IMG/VR virus record: IMGVR_UViG_3300046780_000427
Span: 1-64,000 of that record
Reading direction: 5' to 3' (one strand)
Source of the DNA: a virus
DNA length: 64,000 nt
The notes under the pieces were generated by a model, which saw only the letters and a program-made list of their open reading frames with translations, had not been told where the DNA came from and searched no databases. The position numbers and the translations under genes were made by a program. How positions within the stretch are numbered: position 1 is the stretch's first letter; every line of letters begins with the position of its first letter. This document shows, one piece after another, positions 1 through 8,992 of this stretch.

Positions 1-158
1 GTGCGTCGCCTTTTTTCCCTCCGATAGGTCGCGTTCTAGGCTGGCTACGCTAAGCGACTGCTGGTTACGCTGGGGTTGCGCCTGGTTGACGGGGGGTTGC
101 GGGGGCTCCCGGCGTGCTTGCCGGGGGATTGTCCCAGGTCAGGGATAGGTTACGGGGC

Positions 159-821
159 ATGGATCTGCGGCCCTGCGGGACGAAGGCGGCCTACAACCGG
201 CATCTGATCGCCGGGGAGCGGTGTGGTGTCTGCTCGGCTGCTGCCAGGGCAGGCAGGCGGACCGCCGCGTGCTCACGGTGCGGGGAGCCGGTGATCAGGT
301 CGAAGTCCTCACGGCTGGAGATCCTGTGCCACCAGTGCCGGCGTGAAGGGGCCTATCAGGAGGACCGGGCCTGTGCCTGGCCGGCCTGCTCGGTGGTGTT
401 CAAGGCGCTGCCTGCCTCCCGGAAGCGGTACTGCTCGCGACGGTGCGCGGGGCTCGGGACGGCGCACGCTCACGGGTGGGAGGAGGACCCGGCTGGCCCT
501 CGGCCGCGGAGGTCCTCGGCTTTCCGGGGGTATGGCCCGGAGCACGTGGCGATCCGGGAGAACTGGCGGCTGGCGGTCGAGGCCGGCCACGCAGACTGCT
601 GTGAGCCGGTGTGCGGGATGGCATCCCGGTGGATCGAGCCAGGCACGGCCTGGGACCTGTCCCATGACCGGGCTTCGGGCGGGTGGCTGGGCCCGTCTCA
701 TGCGGCATGTAACCGGGCTGAGGCCGCGCGGTGGCGCAACAGCCGGGCTGCGGGTGACCGGCCGCCGTTCCCGCGTGGGTTCCTGATCGAGCACGGATAC
801 TGGTCACCTCGGGCTGCCTGA
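159..821 (+). CDS. HNH endonuclease, packaging-associated
   Basis: This 220-residue protein is rich in zinc-type Cys pairs (C22/C25, C38/C41, C57/C60, C72/C77, C92/C96). They are followed by an HNH core at about residues 147-190: C147/C148/C152, then WDLSHD (165-170) and GPSHAACNRAEA (178-189). It sits immediately before the terminase genes. In many siphophages an HNH nuclease in this position helps terminase cut the genome ends, so a packaging role is inferred from position. I prefer ATG 159 over the upstream GTG 114 because the CGTxAAYNRH...GERCxxC block that follows is the usual beginning of this actinophage protein type. Confidence 0.85.
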   Translation: MDLRPCGTKAAYNRHLIAGERCGVCSAAARAGRRTAACSRCGEPVIRSKSSRLEILCHQCRREGAYQEDRACAWPACSVVFKALPASRKRYCSRRCAGLGTAHAHGWEEDPAGPRPRRSSAFRGYGPEHVAIRENWRLAVEAGHADCCEPVCGMASRWIEPGTAWDLSHDRASGGWLGPSHAACNRAEAARWRNSRAAGDRPPFPRGFLIEHGYWSPRAA

Positions 822-893
822 TCGGTTCGGTGCTCCTGTTAGGGCATGATCTACGTCAGGGGGCTGGTCACTGCCGTGTGGACGGAGGTCCGG

Positions 894-1388
894 GTGCCTG
901 CATCTAGGGCTGATCAGGGACGTGTGGCTGAGCGGAGGCGCAGGCTCCTGGACGCTTTGGCGTCGGGGATGAGCATGGAGCAGGTCGCCGCGCAGGAGTC
1001 TGATGAGTGGTTCGGGGATTATCACGGTTCACCGGGTCAGGTGGCGCAGGACGCTAGGCGGGCGCTGGCGGCGAAAGCAGAGCGGGAGTCCCTGATCTCT
1101 GATCACCTGGTGGAGCTGGAGCTGCTGCGCCTGGGGAGGACGGAGGCCCGGCTGAACGCGGCCCTGTTGTCGGCGGCGCGGCGGGATAACACGCAGCAGG
1201 TCGTGCAGACCGCGCAGGCCCTCGTCGGCCTGTCGAGGCGGCGGGCGTCGTTGCTGGGCCTGGATAAGGACAAGGCGGGTGCCCGGAGGCCACCGGCTCC
1301 GGCGGGGAGGGACGGCGGGGATGAGCTGTCCAAGCGGCGGAAGGACCGGCGGGCCGGTTTGCCGAGAGCGCAGGCCCGCAGTGAGTGA
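894..1388 (+). CDS. Probable terminase small subunit
   Basis: This 164-residue basic, helical protein lies directly before the large terminase. Residues 1-40 are Arg-rich, and a segment starting RRRLLDALASGMSMEQVA could be the DNA-binding helix-turn-helix. The middle is a long amphipathic helix rich in Glu, Leu and Arg, as expected for an oligomerisation region. The C-terminal 40 residues are Pro/Arg/Lys-rich and probably flexible. The start is placed at GTG 894 because GGAGG lies at 884-888 with good spacing; ATG 846 has no usable ribosome-binding site. The assignment rests on position and size more than on a recognised motif. Confidence 0.65.
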   Translation: MPASRADQGRVAERRRRLLDALASGMSMEQVAAQESDEWFGDYHGSPGQVAQDARRALAAKAERESLISDHLVELELLRLGRTEARLNAALLSAARRDNTQQVVQTAQALVGLSRRRASLLGLDKDKAGARRPPAPAGRDGGDELSKRRKDRRAGLPRAQARSE

Positions 1389-1400
1389 CCCGGCCGGCCG

Positions 1401-3188
1401 GTGACTGTCCTGCTCGACCGGCAGGAGATCCCGCCCGGGTGGCTGTGTGACCCGTGGGCGGACCTGCCGCCGGAGTTCGCCGCTTACGCGCCCCTGGTCC
1501 CGGCGGGGGTCCCGGTGGACTCGCCGCTGTTCGGCCCGCAACGGCCCAACCTGTTCACCTGCCCCGCGTGGGCTTCCAGCGCGGGGCCGGAGTGCATCGA
1601 CCTGGCCGCCGAGGTTGGCCTGTTCCTGGACCCGTGGGAGGCGTGGTTCCTGATCCACGCGCTCGGGGAGACCGAGGCCGGCAAGTGGGCGTCCTTCGCG
1701 GTCAAGATCCTCGTTTCGAGGCAGAACGGGAAAGGGGCCATCCTGGAGGCGCGGGAGCTGGGCGGCCTGTTCGCCTTCGGCGAGGAGCTGATGATCCACT
1801 CGGCGCACAGGTTCAACACCTGTGACCTGGCTTACAAGCGGCTGCTATCGCGGGTGGAGTCGTGTGACTGGATGCGGCGGCGGATCGCCCGCACCCCGGC
1901 CTCCCACGGAGAGGAGGGCATCGAGCTGTTCGCCACGCCGACGATCATCACCGGGCCCGGCGGCCGCCAGGTCACCCTGTCGCGGACGCCGACACTCAGG
2001 TTCCTGGCTAGGTCGGGGCAGGCCGCCCGGGGGTTCACTGGTGACTACGTGGCCTATGACGAGGACATGTATCTGGACTCCGCGGACGTGGCCGCGTCCC
2101 TGCCGACAACGTCGGCGCGGGTGAATGAGACGGAGGCGGGCCCGCAGGTGTGGTACGCCGGCTCCGGCGGGCTCGGCCGCCCGTCCACGCAGCTGGCCCG
2201 GGTGCGGCGGCGGGGAATCCAGGGCGGCACCTCGCTGTGCTTCGGTGAATGGTCGGTGGTCCTCCATGATGAGTACTGCGTGACCGGGTGCCAGGACCCG
2301 GCCCACAGTTCCCCGGAGGACCCGGAGACGATCGCCGCGGCGAACCCGGGGCTGGGGATCCGGCTCACCCTGGAGCAGTCCTACAAGGAACGGGATGAGC
2401 TGGGTGACAAGTGGCCGCAGGAACGCCTCGGGGTGGGCACCTACCCGGCGCAGGAGGACGGCTGGTCGGTGATCTCCAAACGCCGGTATGAGGAGCAGAT
2501 CGACCCGGAAGCGCGGCGGCCGGGGTCGGTGGTGTTCGGCCTGGACGTGTCACCGCAGCGGGAGACCTGCTCGATCGGGTTGTGCGGGATGCGGCCGGAT
2601 GACCGGCGCGGGGTGGAGGTAGCTGACCGCAGGCGCGGCACCGGGTGGGCCGTTCAGGCCGCTACCCGGCTAGACCGGGAGCACGGCCCGACGAAGTGGG
2701 TCGTGGACCCCAGGACGGACGCGGGGTCTTTGATCACTGACCTGGAGGACGCGGGCCTGGACGTGGAGCAGATCCGCGCCCGTGACGCGGCGCAGGCGTT
2801 CGGGATGATCTACGACGGGTGGCGGGACAACGACCTGGCCTACCTGGATGACCCGGACCTGCGCCGGGCTGTCGCCGGCGCGGACATGCGCAAATTGGCG
2901 GAGGGGTTCGCGTGGGACCGGGTGAATGCGACGGTGGACCTGTCGCCCCTGGTGGCGGTGACCCTGGCCTACTGGGGTCATAAGAAGTTCGGCGGCGGGT
3001 CAGACTATGACGCACGCGACTCGGTGGGGTACGGGCCTGCGGAGGTTGCCCGCCTGTACCATCTGGGGATATACGGGCCGGCCGATCTTCTGCGGCTTGC
3101 GAGCGCCGGGATCATCCGTGCGGCTGACCTGGGACCGATCTCGGCCGCCGGAGTCCCGATCCCTGCTGGGATCGTCGTGAGCGATTAG
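1401..3188 (+). CDS. Terminase large subunit
   Basis: This 595-residue packaging motor is full length for the HK97-like family. The ATPase domain carries a Walker A variant, SRQNGKG (about residues 105-111), in the typical setting after VKILV, then MIHSAHRFNT, and a Walker B/catalytic stretch YVAYDEDMYL (about 215-224). The nuclease domain starts near VFGLDVSPQ (about 378) with its acidic residue, continues through KWVVDPRTDAGSL, and ends near DARDSVGYGPAEVARL. The protein translocates DNA into the prohead and cuts the concatemer. There is no strong Shine-Dalgarno sequence before GTG 1401; coupling to the preceding gene is likely. Confidence 0.93.
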   Translation: MTVLLDRQEIPPGWLCDPWADLPPEFAAYAPLVPAGVPVDSPLFGPQRPNLFTCPAWASSAGPECIDLAAEVGLFLDPWEAWFLIHALGETEAGKWASFAVKILVSRQNGKGAILEARELGGLFAFGEELMIHSAHRFNTCDLAYKRLLSRVESCDWMRRRIARTPASHGEEGIELFATPTIITGPGGRQVTLSRTPTLRFLARSGQAARGFTGDYVAYDEDMYLDSADVAASLPTTSARVNETEAGPQVWYAGSGGLGRPSTQLARVRRRGIQGGTSLCFGEWSVVLHDEYCVTGCQDPAHSSPEDPETIAAANPGLGIRLTLEQSYKERDELGDKWPQERLGVGTYPAQEDGWSVISKRRYEEQIDPEARRPGSVVFGLDVSPQRETCSIGLCGMRPDDRRGVEVADRRRGTGWAVQAATRLDREHGPTKWVVDPRTDAGSLITDLEDAGLDVEQIRARDAAQAFGMIYDGWRDNDLAYLDDPDLRRAVAGADMRKLAEGFAWDRVNATVDLSPLVAVTLAYWGHKKFGGGSDYDARDSVGYGPAEVARLYHLGIYGPADLLRLASAGIIRAADLGPISAAGVPIPAGIVVSD

Positions 3189-3198
3189 GAGGGCCGTT

Positions 3199-3471
3199 GT
3201 GGCCCTGGACCACCCCGTTGTACCCGTTGCCGGGGATCGCGCCCCGGGTGTCAATCAATGGTTGACAGCTAAGGCCCTGCCTGCGGTGAGGGGCCTGGTG
3301 ACCAAGGCCCGGGGGTGGCGGCTGCACAGGGCTGCTCCTGGGGCCGCGGGTGCCCTGGGCCTGTCCGTCGCTGTTGGGGGATTGGCGGGGCACCTGTGGG
3401 CCGGGACCGGCGCCTGGGTCGCCTTGGGGGCCGGGTCGCTGTTCCTGCTGCGCCTAGATTCTAGGATCTAG
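3199..3471 (+). CDS. Small membrane protein of unknown function
   Basis: This 90-residue protein starts at GTG 3199 with a strong AGGAGGG at 3187-3193. The first 45 residues are polar and basic (VRGLVTKARGWRLHRAA). The last 40 (GAAGALGLSVAVGGLAGHLW and AWVALGAGSLFLL) can form two short membrane segments. It lies between terminase and portal, a slot often holding small unknown proteins. One copy of the TGTCAA-N7-TTGACA palindrome (3249-3267) lies inside the reading frame. Confidence 0.6.
   Translation: MALDHPVVPVAGDRAPGVNQWLTAKALPAVRGLVTKARGWRLHRAAPGAAGALGLSVAVGGLAGHLWAGTGAWVALGAGSLFLLRLDSRI
3249..3267. promoter_or_regulatory. Palindromic site S1 (TGTCAA-N7-TTGACA)
   Basis: Exact match to the recurring 19-bp palindrome, spacer TCAATGG. 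It lies inside the coding region at 3199-3471 with no promoter nearby, so it resembles a stoperator rather than a promoter operator. Confidence 0.75.
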
Positions 3472-3473
3472 GC

Positions 3474-4886
3474 GTGGGTGTGTTCGCCGGGTCCAGGACG
3501 ATCACCGGCAAGCAGGTGCGGGAGGACTCGACCAGCCTCGGCGGCACCGGCGGGTCAACCGGGATGTGGGGGATCTCCTCCGCACTGGACCTGATCCCGA
3601 CGAGGCCCTTCCAGAAACTCGGGCCCACGGTCACCCAGGACACTGCGATGCGGCACTCCGCGGTGTGGGCGTGCCTGAGGTTGCGGGCGAACCTCCTCTC
3701 GACCCTGCCCCTGGATGCGTTCCGGAACGTCGGCCCCACGCAGGTGATGCTCGGGTACACCCCGCCGATCCTGGACCAGCCCGGCGGGCCGCTGCTGTCC
3801 TACCCCGGCGGGCCGAAGGTCGAGATTGAGGAATACCTGTACTCCTCGCAGGTGGACCTGGACCGGGCCGGGAACCACATCGCGGTGATCGCGGAGGTCA
3901 ACGGGTACGGGCAGCCGTCCTACCTGGAGGCTGCCCCCAGCACGGAATGCTCGGTGCTGGTCCGCGGGGGGAAGCTATGGAAATACCGGATCGCCGGCAA
4001 ACTGTATGACCCGGGGATGATCTGGCACGAACGGCAGTACACCTCCTCCGGCCTGTATGTGGGCCTGTCCCCCGTCGCTTATGCGGCGTGGGCGATCGGC
4101 GAATACTTGAACGTGCAGGAGTTCGCGACGAACTGGTTCGCCCAGGGCGGGGTGCCGAAGGCCCGGTTGAAAAACACGGCCAAGACGTTGAACACGATTG
4201 AGGCAGCGGTGGTCAAGGAGTCCTGGCGGGCCTCCATCTCCGCTGGGGAGCCGTTCGTGCACGGGTCCGATTGGGATTATGAGATGATCCAGGCCGACCA
4301 GGCGTCCCGGGACTGGCTGGACGCCAAAGCCGCCAGCATCCCGGACGTGGCCCGGTTTTTCGATGTGCCGGTGGACATGATCGACGGCACCCCCTCCGGT
4401 GCTAGGACCGGCCGCACTGACATGACGTATGCGAACATCGGCCAGCGGAACGCGCAACTTCTGGTCCTCAACCTGGGCCCGTCGATGGTCCGCCGGGAGA
4501 AAGCATGGTCCAGGCTCCTCCCGCAGCCGCAGTACTGCCAGTTCCGCCCCGATGCCCTGTTCCGCCTGGACCCCCTGGCCAAGGCCACGTTGCACCAGAT
4601 CCGCATCACCTCCCGCACCCTCGCCCCCTCGGAGGCCCGGGCGGACTGGAACCTGCCGCCGTTCACCGACGCGCAGTATGAGGAGTTCGACCACTTCTGG
4701 CCGGCGACGGGGAACATCGCCGGTGAGGGACCCGTCCCCGAGGGCGAGAGTGAGCCCGCGGACCCGACCGCTGACACCACCGACGTAGACCCCGAGCTGG
4801 CCGCTGCCGCTGCTGCCGTGCTCGGCCAGCACCGCCGCCACCTGGCCCTCAACGGGCACCACCTTAGGAAGGAACTGACCCGATGA
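3474..4886 (+). CDS. Portal protein (HK97 family)
   Basis: This 470-residue protein forms the dodecameric portal ring through which DNA enters and leaves the head. The pattern is that of HK97-type portals: TVTQDTAMRHSAVWACLRLRANLLSTLPL near residues 50-80, a central segment ending PDVARFFDVPVDMIDG, then a helical region with TDMTYANIGQRNAQL and LVLNLGPSMVRREKAW. The C-terminus (about 420-470) is acidic then Ala-rich. The start is GTG 3474, preceded by AGGATCTAGG that overlaps the end of the upstream gene. It is coupled by ATGA overlap to the protease gene. Confidence 0.92.
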   Translation: MGVFAGSRTITGKQVREDSTSLGGTGGSTGMWGISSALDLIPTRPFQKLGPTVTQDTAMRHSAVWACLRLRANLLSTLPLDAFRNVGPTQVMLGYTPPILDQPGGPLLSYPGGPKVEIEEYLYSSQVDLDRAGNHIAVIAEVNGYGQPSYLEAAPSTECSVLVRGGKLWKYRIAGKLYDPGMIWHERQYTSSGLYVGLSPVAYAAWAIGEYLNVQEFATNWFAQGGVPKARLKNTAKTLNTIEAAVVKESWRASISAGEPFVHGSDWDYEMIQADQASRDWLDAKAASIPDVARFFDVPVDMIDGTPSGARTGRTDMTYANIGQRNAQLLVLNLGPSMVRREKAWSRLLPQPQYCQFRPDALFRLDPLAKATLHQIRITSRTLAPSEARADWNLPPFTDAQYEEFDHFWPATGNIAGEGPVPEGESEPADPTADTTDVDPELAAAAAAVLGQHRRHLALNGHHLRKELTR

Positions 4887-6016
4887 CCATGAGCGCGGAA
4901 GGGACCCGCGCGGAGGCCCTGCACTTCCGCGCCGACGTTGACAACTCACCCTGGGACGCCGCGGCGGCCCTGGCCAAGTGCAAGACCGCGTCGGATTTCC
5001 GGTCGGTGTGCGCTGCGGAGAAGACCAACGACTCTGACCCGGCGACCGCCGCGCACTGGGCGCTGCCGCACCACTCCTCTCCCGGTGGGCCGCCGAACAA
5101 GTCCGGCACGTCCAAAGCCCTCGGCCGGGTGGATCAGACCGATGACATCGACCGGGGCAAGGCCCGGGCGCACCTGGAAGCGCACGCCGCGGCGTGGGGC
5201 GGCGGGCAGTCCTCCCAGCTCGCCCCCGAGCATGTGCGGGGGCTGCGCGCGGAACAGTTCGGCGGGCAGCGCAGGTTCCGCCCCAGCGACGGTGCCCGCC
5301 TGGCCACATTCGGCGGCCAGTTCCGCCATGAACTAGTCGTCGTCAACGGCAAGGAACTGGTGCAGCTCGACGGGTACGCATCAGTGGTTGAGCAGGAATA
5401 CGAGATGTGGGATATGTTCGGCCCCTACGGAGAGACCGTCGCCGGCGAGGCGTTCGACCGGACCCTAGGCTCCGCACCTGACGTGGCGTTCCTGACCAAC
5501 CACAAGGGCGTCACGATGGCCCGCTCCGGCGGGGCGAACCCGACCCTGACCCTAGACTCCGACCCCAGGGGCCTGCACGCGCAGGCACTGGTCAACCCGA
5601 AGCGCAACGACGTGCACGACCTCCTGCTGGCCATTGACGATGAGAACGTAACCGAGATGTCGTTCGCGTTCCGCATCGAGGACTGGGAGTGGGACGAGGA
5701 TTACATGCACGTCCGGATCCTGGAGGTCGATATCGACCGCGGGGACGTGTCGGCGGTGAACTTCGGCGCCAACCCGTACACGTCGATCGCCGCCAGGACG
5801 CAGGAGTTCATGGCGCTGCTGCCGCACCTGACCGAAGGCGCAGGCCGTGCCGCGCTGGACCGGCTCGCTGCCCGGTACGGGGTGCCCGCGGCGACGATCA
5901 CCCGGGCCACCACCGAGGCGGCCGCTGGGCGGCGCACAGGCCAGGACCAGGTGCCGGCGTTGCGCGGCGGCCGGTCGGTCAACCTGGTGGAAAGGTTGCA
6001 AGACCTGAACGGTTAG
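4883..6016 (+). CDS. Prohead protease (S78 family) with N-terminal extension
   Basis: This 377-residue capsid maturation protease processes the prohead during assembly. The HK97-type protease core lies at about residues 140-310: it has VVEQEYEMWDMFGPYGETVAGEAF, the catalytic His in FLTNHKGVTMARS, the catalytic Ser in TEMSFAFR, and RGDVSAVNFGANPYT. Unusually, about 130 residues precede it, containing SPWDAAAALAKCKTASDFRSVCAAE and HHSSPGGPPNKSG. This block resembles material usually found in separate structural proteins, so it may be a fused domain. The start overlaps the portal stop (ATGA 4883-4886). Confidence 0.9.
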   Translation: MTMSAEGTRAEALHFRADVDNSPWDAAAALAKCKTASDFRSVCAAEKTNDSDPATAAHWALPHHSSPGGPPNKSGTSKALGRVDQTDDIDRGKARAHLEAHAAAWGGGQSSQLAPEHVRGLRAEQFGGQRRFRPSDGARLATFGGQFRHELVVVNGKELVQLDGYASVVEQEYEMWDMFGPYGETVAGEAFDRTLGSAPDVAFLTNHKGVTMARSGGANPTLTLDSDPRGLHAQALVNPKRNDVHDLLLAIDDENVTEMSFAFRIEDWEWDEDYMHVRILEVDIDRGDVSAVNFGANPYTSIAARTQEFMALLPHLTEGAGRAALDRLAARYGVPAATITRATTEAAAGRRTGQDQVPALRGGRSVNLVERLQDLNG

Positions 6017-6019
6017 GCC

Positions 6020-6059
6020 CTCTGCGGCGCGTCCCTGGACGCGGTGGCGCGCCGCAGAG
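6020..6059. terminator. Inverted repeat after the protease gene
   Basis: CTCTGCGGCGCG (6020-6031) and CGCGCCGCAGAG (6048-6059) are perfect 12-bp arms around a 16-nt loop, starting four bases after the protease stop codon. There is no T-tract, so it may be a processing site or partial terminator that separates protease from capsid transcription. Confidence 0.6.
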
Positions 6060-6096
6060 CCGGGCGCGTCCTTGTGACTGTGCTGATCATAGATCG

Positions 6097-6105
6097 TGGT
6101 ACTGT
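6097..6105 (+). promoter_or_regulatory. Extended -10 promoter for the capsid gene
   Basis: TGG-TACTGT matches TGn-TAnnnT, the same class as the early promoters further right, with no clear -35. Transcription would begin near 6112, leaving about 160 nt of leader before the capsid start. That leader contains a 12-bp direct repeat GGAGATCAGACC at 6152-6163 and 6210-6221. The promoter would give the capsid extra dosage relative to the portal and protease. Confidence 0.5.
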
Positions 6106-6271
6106 CCGAACTACCTAGCCCCGTGACCGTGCCGGGGGCTTGGCAGGCGTGGGAGATCAGACCCGTTTAAGCGCCGGGCAATCAGGCCAAATGCATCACG
6201 CCGCCAAGCGGAGATCAGACCGGGACAGCGGCCAGCCAACCAACCGCCACAGGATCGCGGGAGCTGTCCCC

Positions 6272-7735
6272 ATGCCTATTGCCATTGACGACCTGATCAC
6301 TTCGATTGAGGTCGAGTACGAGCAGACCGAACGGGCCATAGCCAAGGCCGCCGCTGAAGTGAAGTACGTCCTCGCCCAGGCCCGCGAGCAGGGCCGGCCG
6401 AACCTCACCGAGGAGGAGGACTCGCACGTAGAGGACCTGTTCGCCGCGCAGGACCGGGGCAAGAAGGCCCTCACCGGGATTGAACGGAAGCTGAACCAGG
6501 CCCGCCGTGCCAAGGCCGACGAGCTGACCGCACGGGAGACCTCGGAGGAGCGCGAAGCGAACCCGCTGGCCTCCAGGGTGATGCCCGCCGACCGGGACAA
6601 GACCCGGCAGGTCGCCTCGGTGGCCGTAGGCCGCAACGAGCGCACCTACCGCCCCGACACCGACAAGCGGGGCATCAGGTTCCTTCAGGACGTGTCCCGG
6701 GCGTTCCTGTTCGGCGACGTGGAGTCCCAGCACCGCCTGTCCTCCCACATGCAGGAGGAGCGGATCGACCGCGGCGCGAAGTACTTCGAGCGGGCCGCCG
6801 GCGACTCCACCACCGCGAACTGGGCCGGCCTCACCGTCCCCCAGTACCTCACCGACATGTACGCACCAGCGGTGGCCGCGCTGCGGCCGTTCGCCGACGT
6901 GTGCAACAAGCACGACCTGCCGCCCAACGGGATGACGGTCAACATTTCGCTGATCACCACCCCGTCGCAGGTCGGTGCCCAGCCCACCGGCGAACTGAAC
7001 GCGGTCCTGGCCCAGTCGATTGACGACACGCTGCTGACCGAGAACGTGCAGACCGCAGCCGGGCAGGTGACCCTGTCCCGGCAGGCGATCGACCGGGGCA
7101 CCGGCATCGAAGAGGTCACGATGCAGGACCTTTTCCGCCGGTACGCCACGAACCTGGACAACACCCTGGTCAACCAGGCCACCACCGGCCTGTCCGCGCT
7201 GGCAGTGGCGAACACCTACAACGGGTCGTTCGCGATCAACACCGCCTACTCCAAGATCATGGGTGCCGCGTCCGGTGTCGAGGCGGCCCTGCTCGCGCAG
7301 GCCACCCCGTCGCACGTGATCATGTACTCCTCCCGGTGGTGGAACCTCGCCGCGCAGGTCGGCACGAACTTCCCGTTCATCAACGTCATGGGCCCGCAGT
7401 ACCCGTGGTCCGGTGGCGTGATGAACCCCGAAGGGTCCTACGCCGGGCCCGTGCGCGGGGTGCTCCCCTCAGGGCTCAAGGTCATCGCGGACAACAACGT
7501 GCCCAACAACCTGGGCGCCTCCACCAACCAGGACGAGATGTACGTCGTCGCCGCCGACGAGTGCCACCTGTGGGAAGATCCAGATGCCCCAGTTTTCATT
7601 CGCGCGGAACAGCCGAAGGCTGCTTCCCTCGGGGTGTTGCTGGTCCTCTACGGGTATTTCGCGTACACCTTCCGGCGCTACGCCAACGCTGTGCAAAAAG
7701 TCAACGGGACCGCGCTGACCACCCCGTCCTTCTGA
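6272..7735 (+). CDS. Major capsid protein (HK97 fold)
   Basis: This 487-residue protein builds the icosahedral shell. Residues 1-100 are a charged coiled-coil delta/scaffold domain (EYEQTERAIAKAAAEVKYVLAQ and following), probably removed by the upstream protease. The shell domain follows: ANWAGLTVPQYLTDMYAPAV, TENVQTAAGQVTLSRQAIDR, then YATNLDNTLVNQ, and near the end QPKAASLGVLLVLYGYFAY. ATG 6272 is chosen because it has GGGAG upstream and begins the scaffold helix; frame-extending starts further upstream run through the leader and the direct repeats. Confidence 0.93.
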   Translation: MPIAIDDLITSIEVEYEQTERAIAKAAAEVKYVLAQAREQGRPNLTEEEDSHVEDLFAAQDRGKKALTGIERKLNQARRAKADELTARETSEEREANPLASRVMPADRDKTRQVASVAVGRNERTYRPDTDKRGIRFLQDVSRAFLFGDVESQHRLSSHMQEERIDRGAKYFERAAGDSTTANWAGLTVPQYLTDMYAPAVAALRPFADVCNKHDLPPNGMTVNISLITTPSQVGAQPTGELNAVLAQSIDDTLLTENVQTAAGQVTLSRQAIDRGTGIEEVTMQDLFRRYATNLDNTLVNQATTGLSALAVANTYNGSFAINTAYSKIMGAASGVEAALLAQATPSHVIMYSSRWWNLAAQVGTNFPFINVMGPQYPWSGGVMNPEGSYAGPVRGVLPSGLKVIADNNVPNNLGASTNQDEMYVVAADECHLWEDPDAPVFIRAEQPKAASLGVLLVLYGYFAYTFRRYANAVQKVNGTALTTPSF

Positions 7736-7773
7736 TCCCTGCTGCACCGTCACAAAGCTACGGAGTAGCAGGC

Positions 7774-8307
7774 GTGAGGATCGTCCGCGCGTGGCCGGAG
7801 CACCCGCCGGCTGGCCGTCCGCATGTGGTGGACGGCTGGCCGCGGGTGCCCGTGGACGACTACGACTACCGGGCCCTAGCCGGCCAGGGCGATGTGATCT
7901 GCATGGACTGGGACACCGCCGTGGGCCTGGAGGACCTGACCCGGTTCGCCCGGGAAGCCGCCGCGGCCGGGGGCAACGCCCTGGTCGCGCCGGTCCGCAC
8001 CTACTACGGGCCAAGGCCGGGGCAGTGGAATCTGACCTGGGCTGACGGGCGGATCGTCGGTGAGCATGAGCGGCCGGCGATGGCGTTCGGGTTCGGGTTC
8101 GGCCTGGTGTACCTGCCGCATCACCTGATCGCCTCCTACATCGAGGCGCACCCGGGGGAGCGGCTGACCGACCCGGTGTTTTCAAGCTGGCACTTGGAGG
8201 CCACCGGTAGGGGGGTGCGGGTGTGCTGGTCGGTGCGGCCGGTGCACCTGCACTACCCCGCCGCCATCAGCGGGCACCTACAGGAGGCGCAGTCCGATGC
8301 CGCTTGA
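7774..8307 (+). CDS. GT-A-type glycosyltransferase-like protein
   Basis: This 177-residue protein starts at GTG 7774 with GGAG at 7762-7765. It has a DVICMDWDTAV block (D45, D47) that looks like the DxD metal/nucleotide-sugar site of GT-A enzymes. It also has AFGFGFGLVYLPHHLI and a C-terminal segment (FSSWHLEATGRGVRVCWSV, then HLHYP) seen in short phage glycosyltransferases encoded beside head genes. It lies between capsid and accessory structural genes, so a head protein is the likely acceptor (inference). Two more glycosyltransferases are encoded at 31310-33541. Confidence 0.6.
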   Translation: MRIVRAWPEHPPAGRPHVVDGWPRVPVDDYDYRALAGQGDVICMDWDTAVGLEDLTRFAREAAAAGGNALVAPVRTYYGPRPGQWNLTWADGRIVGEHERPAMAFGFGFGLVYLPHHLIASYIEAHPGERLTDPVFSSWHLEATGRGVRVCWSVRPVHLHYPAAISGHLQEAQSDAA

Positions 8308-8602
8308 CCGAGACGAGCAGGACAACATCCGGGAGCAGTTCGCCGGGGACCCGAGGGCCGGGCAGGTGGAGCAGGCCGCCGCTGAGCGGGCCGCCCTGGC
8401 CGAGCATGACCAGGACACCGCCGGGCCGGACAAGCGGCTGGAGGGGTTCGGGTACAAGACGCAGGCGCAGCAGGCCGAGGAGCGTAAGGCCGCGGCGGAG
8501 AAGCGCCGGGAGGCCGCCAAGAAGGACGACGGCGGCAAGGACGACAAGGGGCCTGCGCCGGCGAAGACCGGCGCCCGTGACCGTTCCACCCGCGGGAGCT
8601 GA
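8297..8602 (+). CDS. Charged coiled-coil protein, unknown
   Basis: This 101-residue protein is almost entirely charged residues and Ala (QQAEERKAAAEKRREAAKK near residues 58-76), with a disordered Lys/Asp/Gly-rich tail. It overlaps the end of the preceding gene by 11 bases. No domain is recognised. Its position after the capsid would suit a small head accessory or scaffolding-like protein. Confidence 0.6.
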   Translation: MPLDRDEQDNIREQFAGDPRAGQVEQAAAERAALAEHDQDTAGPDKRLEGFGYKTQAQQAEERKAAAEKRREAAKKDDGGKDDKGPAPAKTGARDRSTRGS

Positions 8603-8608
8603 CCTGCC

Positions 8609-8992
8609 ATGTACACGGTGACTTGCCCGGCCTCCGGGCTGTCGGTGGTGGTGGCGTGCGCCTGCGATCAGGTAGGCCACGACCCGGCCGCAGCCGGCGC
8701 GCATCATGACCGGTGCCAGATGTCGAACCTGACCGCCAACCTGACCTGCCCGCCCTCGGCCGGGTGCTGCGCCGAGGACCATGATCATGAGGCCACGGCG
8801 AACGCCTGCCCCGGCGCCCACGACGGGCAGGAATGCCCGGCCGGGACTGACTGCCTGGTGTTCACCCCGGCCGGGGAGGACTGCCCCGGCGGTCACTGTC
8901 ACAAGGATGTTGACGGGTGCACCGTCTGCCATCCGGTGATCATCACCGCTGGCATGGGTGCCGCGGTGCTGCGGCCGGCGGTGTCGGCATGA
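8609..8992 (+). CDS. Cysteine/histidine-rich protein, unknown
   Basis: This 127-residue protein has 13 Cys and 10 His residues spread along its length (CACDQVGHD, AHHDRC, CCAEDHDHE, ECPAGTDC, CPGGHCHK, CTVCHP). It is probably a multi-zinc or disulphide-stabilised protein. It is translated from ATG 8609 after GGGAG and is coupled by ATGA to the next gene. A Cys-rich protein in the middle of a structural operon is unusual; a head decoration or stabilising role is possible but not shown. Confidence 0.65.
   Translation: MYTVTCPASGLSVVVACACDQVGHDPAAAGAHHDRCQMSNLTANLTCPPSAGCCAEDHDHEATANACPGAHDGQECPAGTDCLVFTPAGEDCPGGHCHKDVDGCTVCHPVIITAGMGAAVLRPAVSA

Noticed and set aside
309-807. Long antisense frames in the HNH region (and similar ones across the window)
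   Set aside because: Typical of GC-rich DNA; Pro/Arg-rich sequences without ribosome sites or domains.
8897-8915. TGTCAC-N7-TTGACG, a near copy of the palindrome
   Set aside because: Two mismatches; matches of this quality are expected by chance in 64 kb. Not counted among the ten sites.
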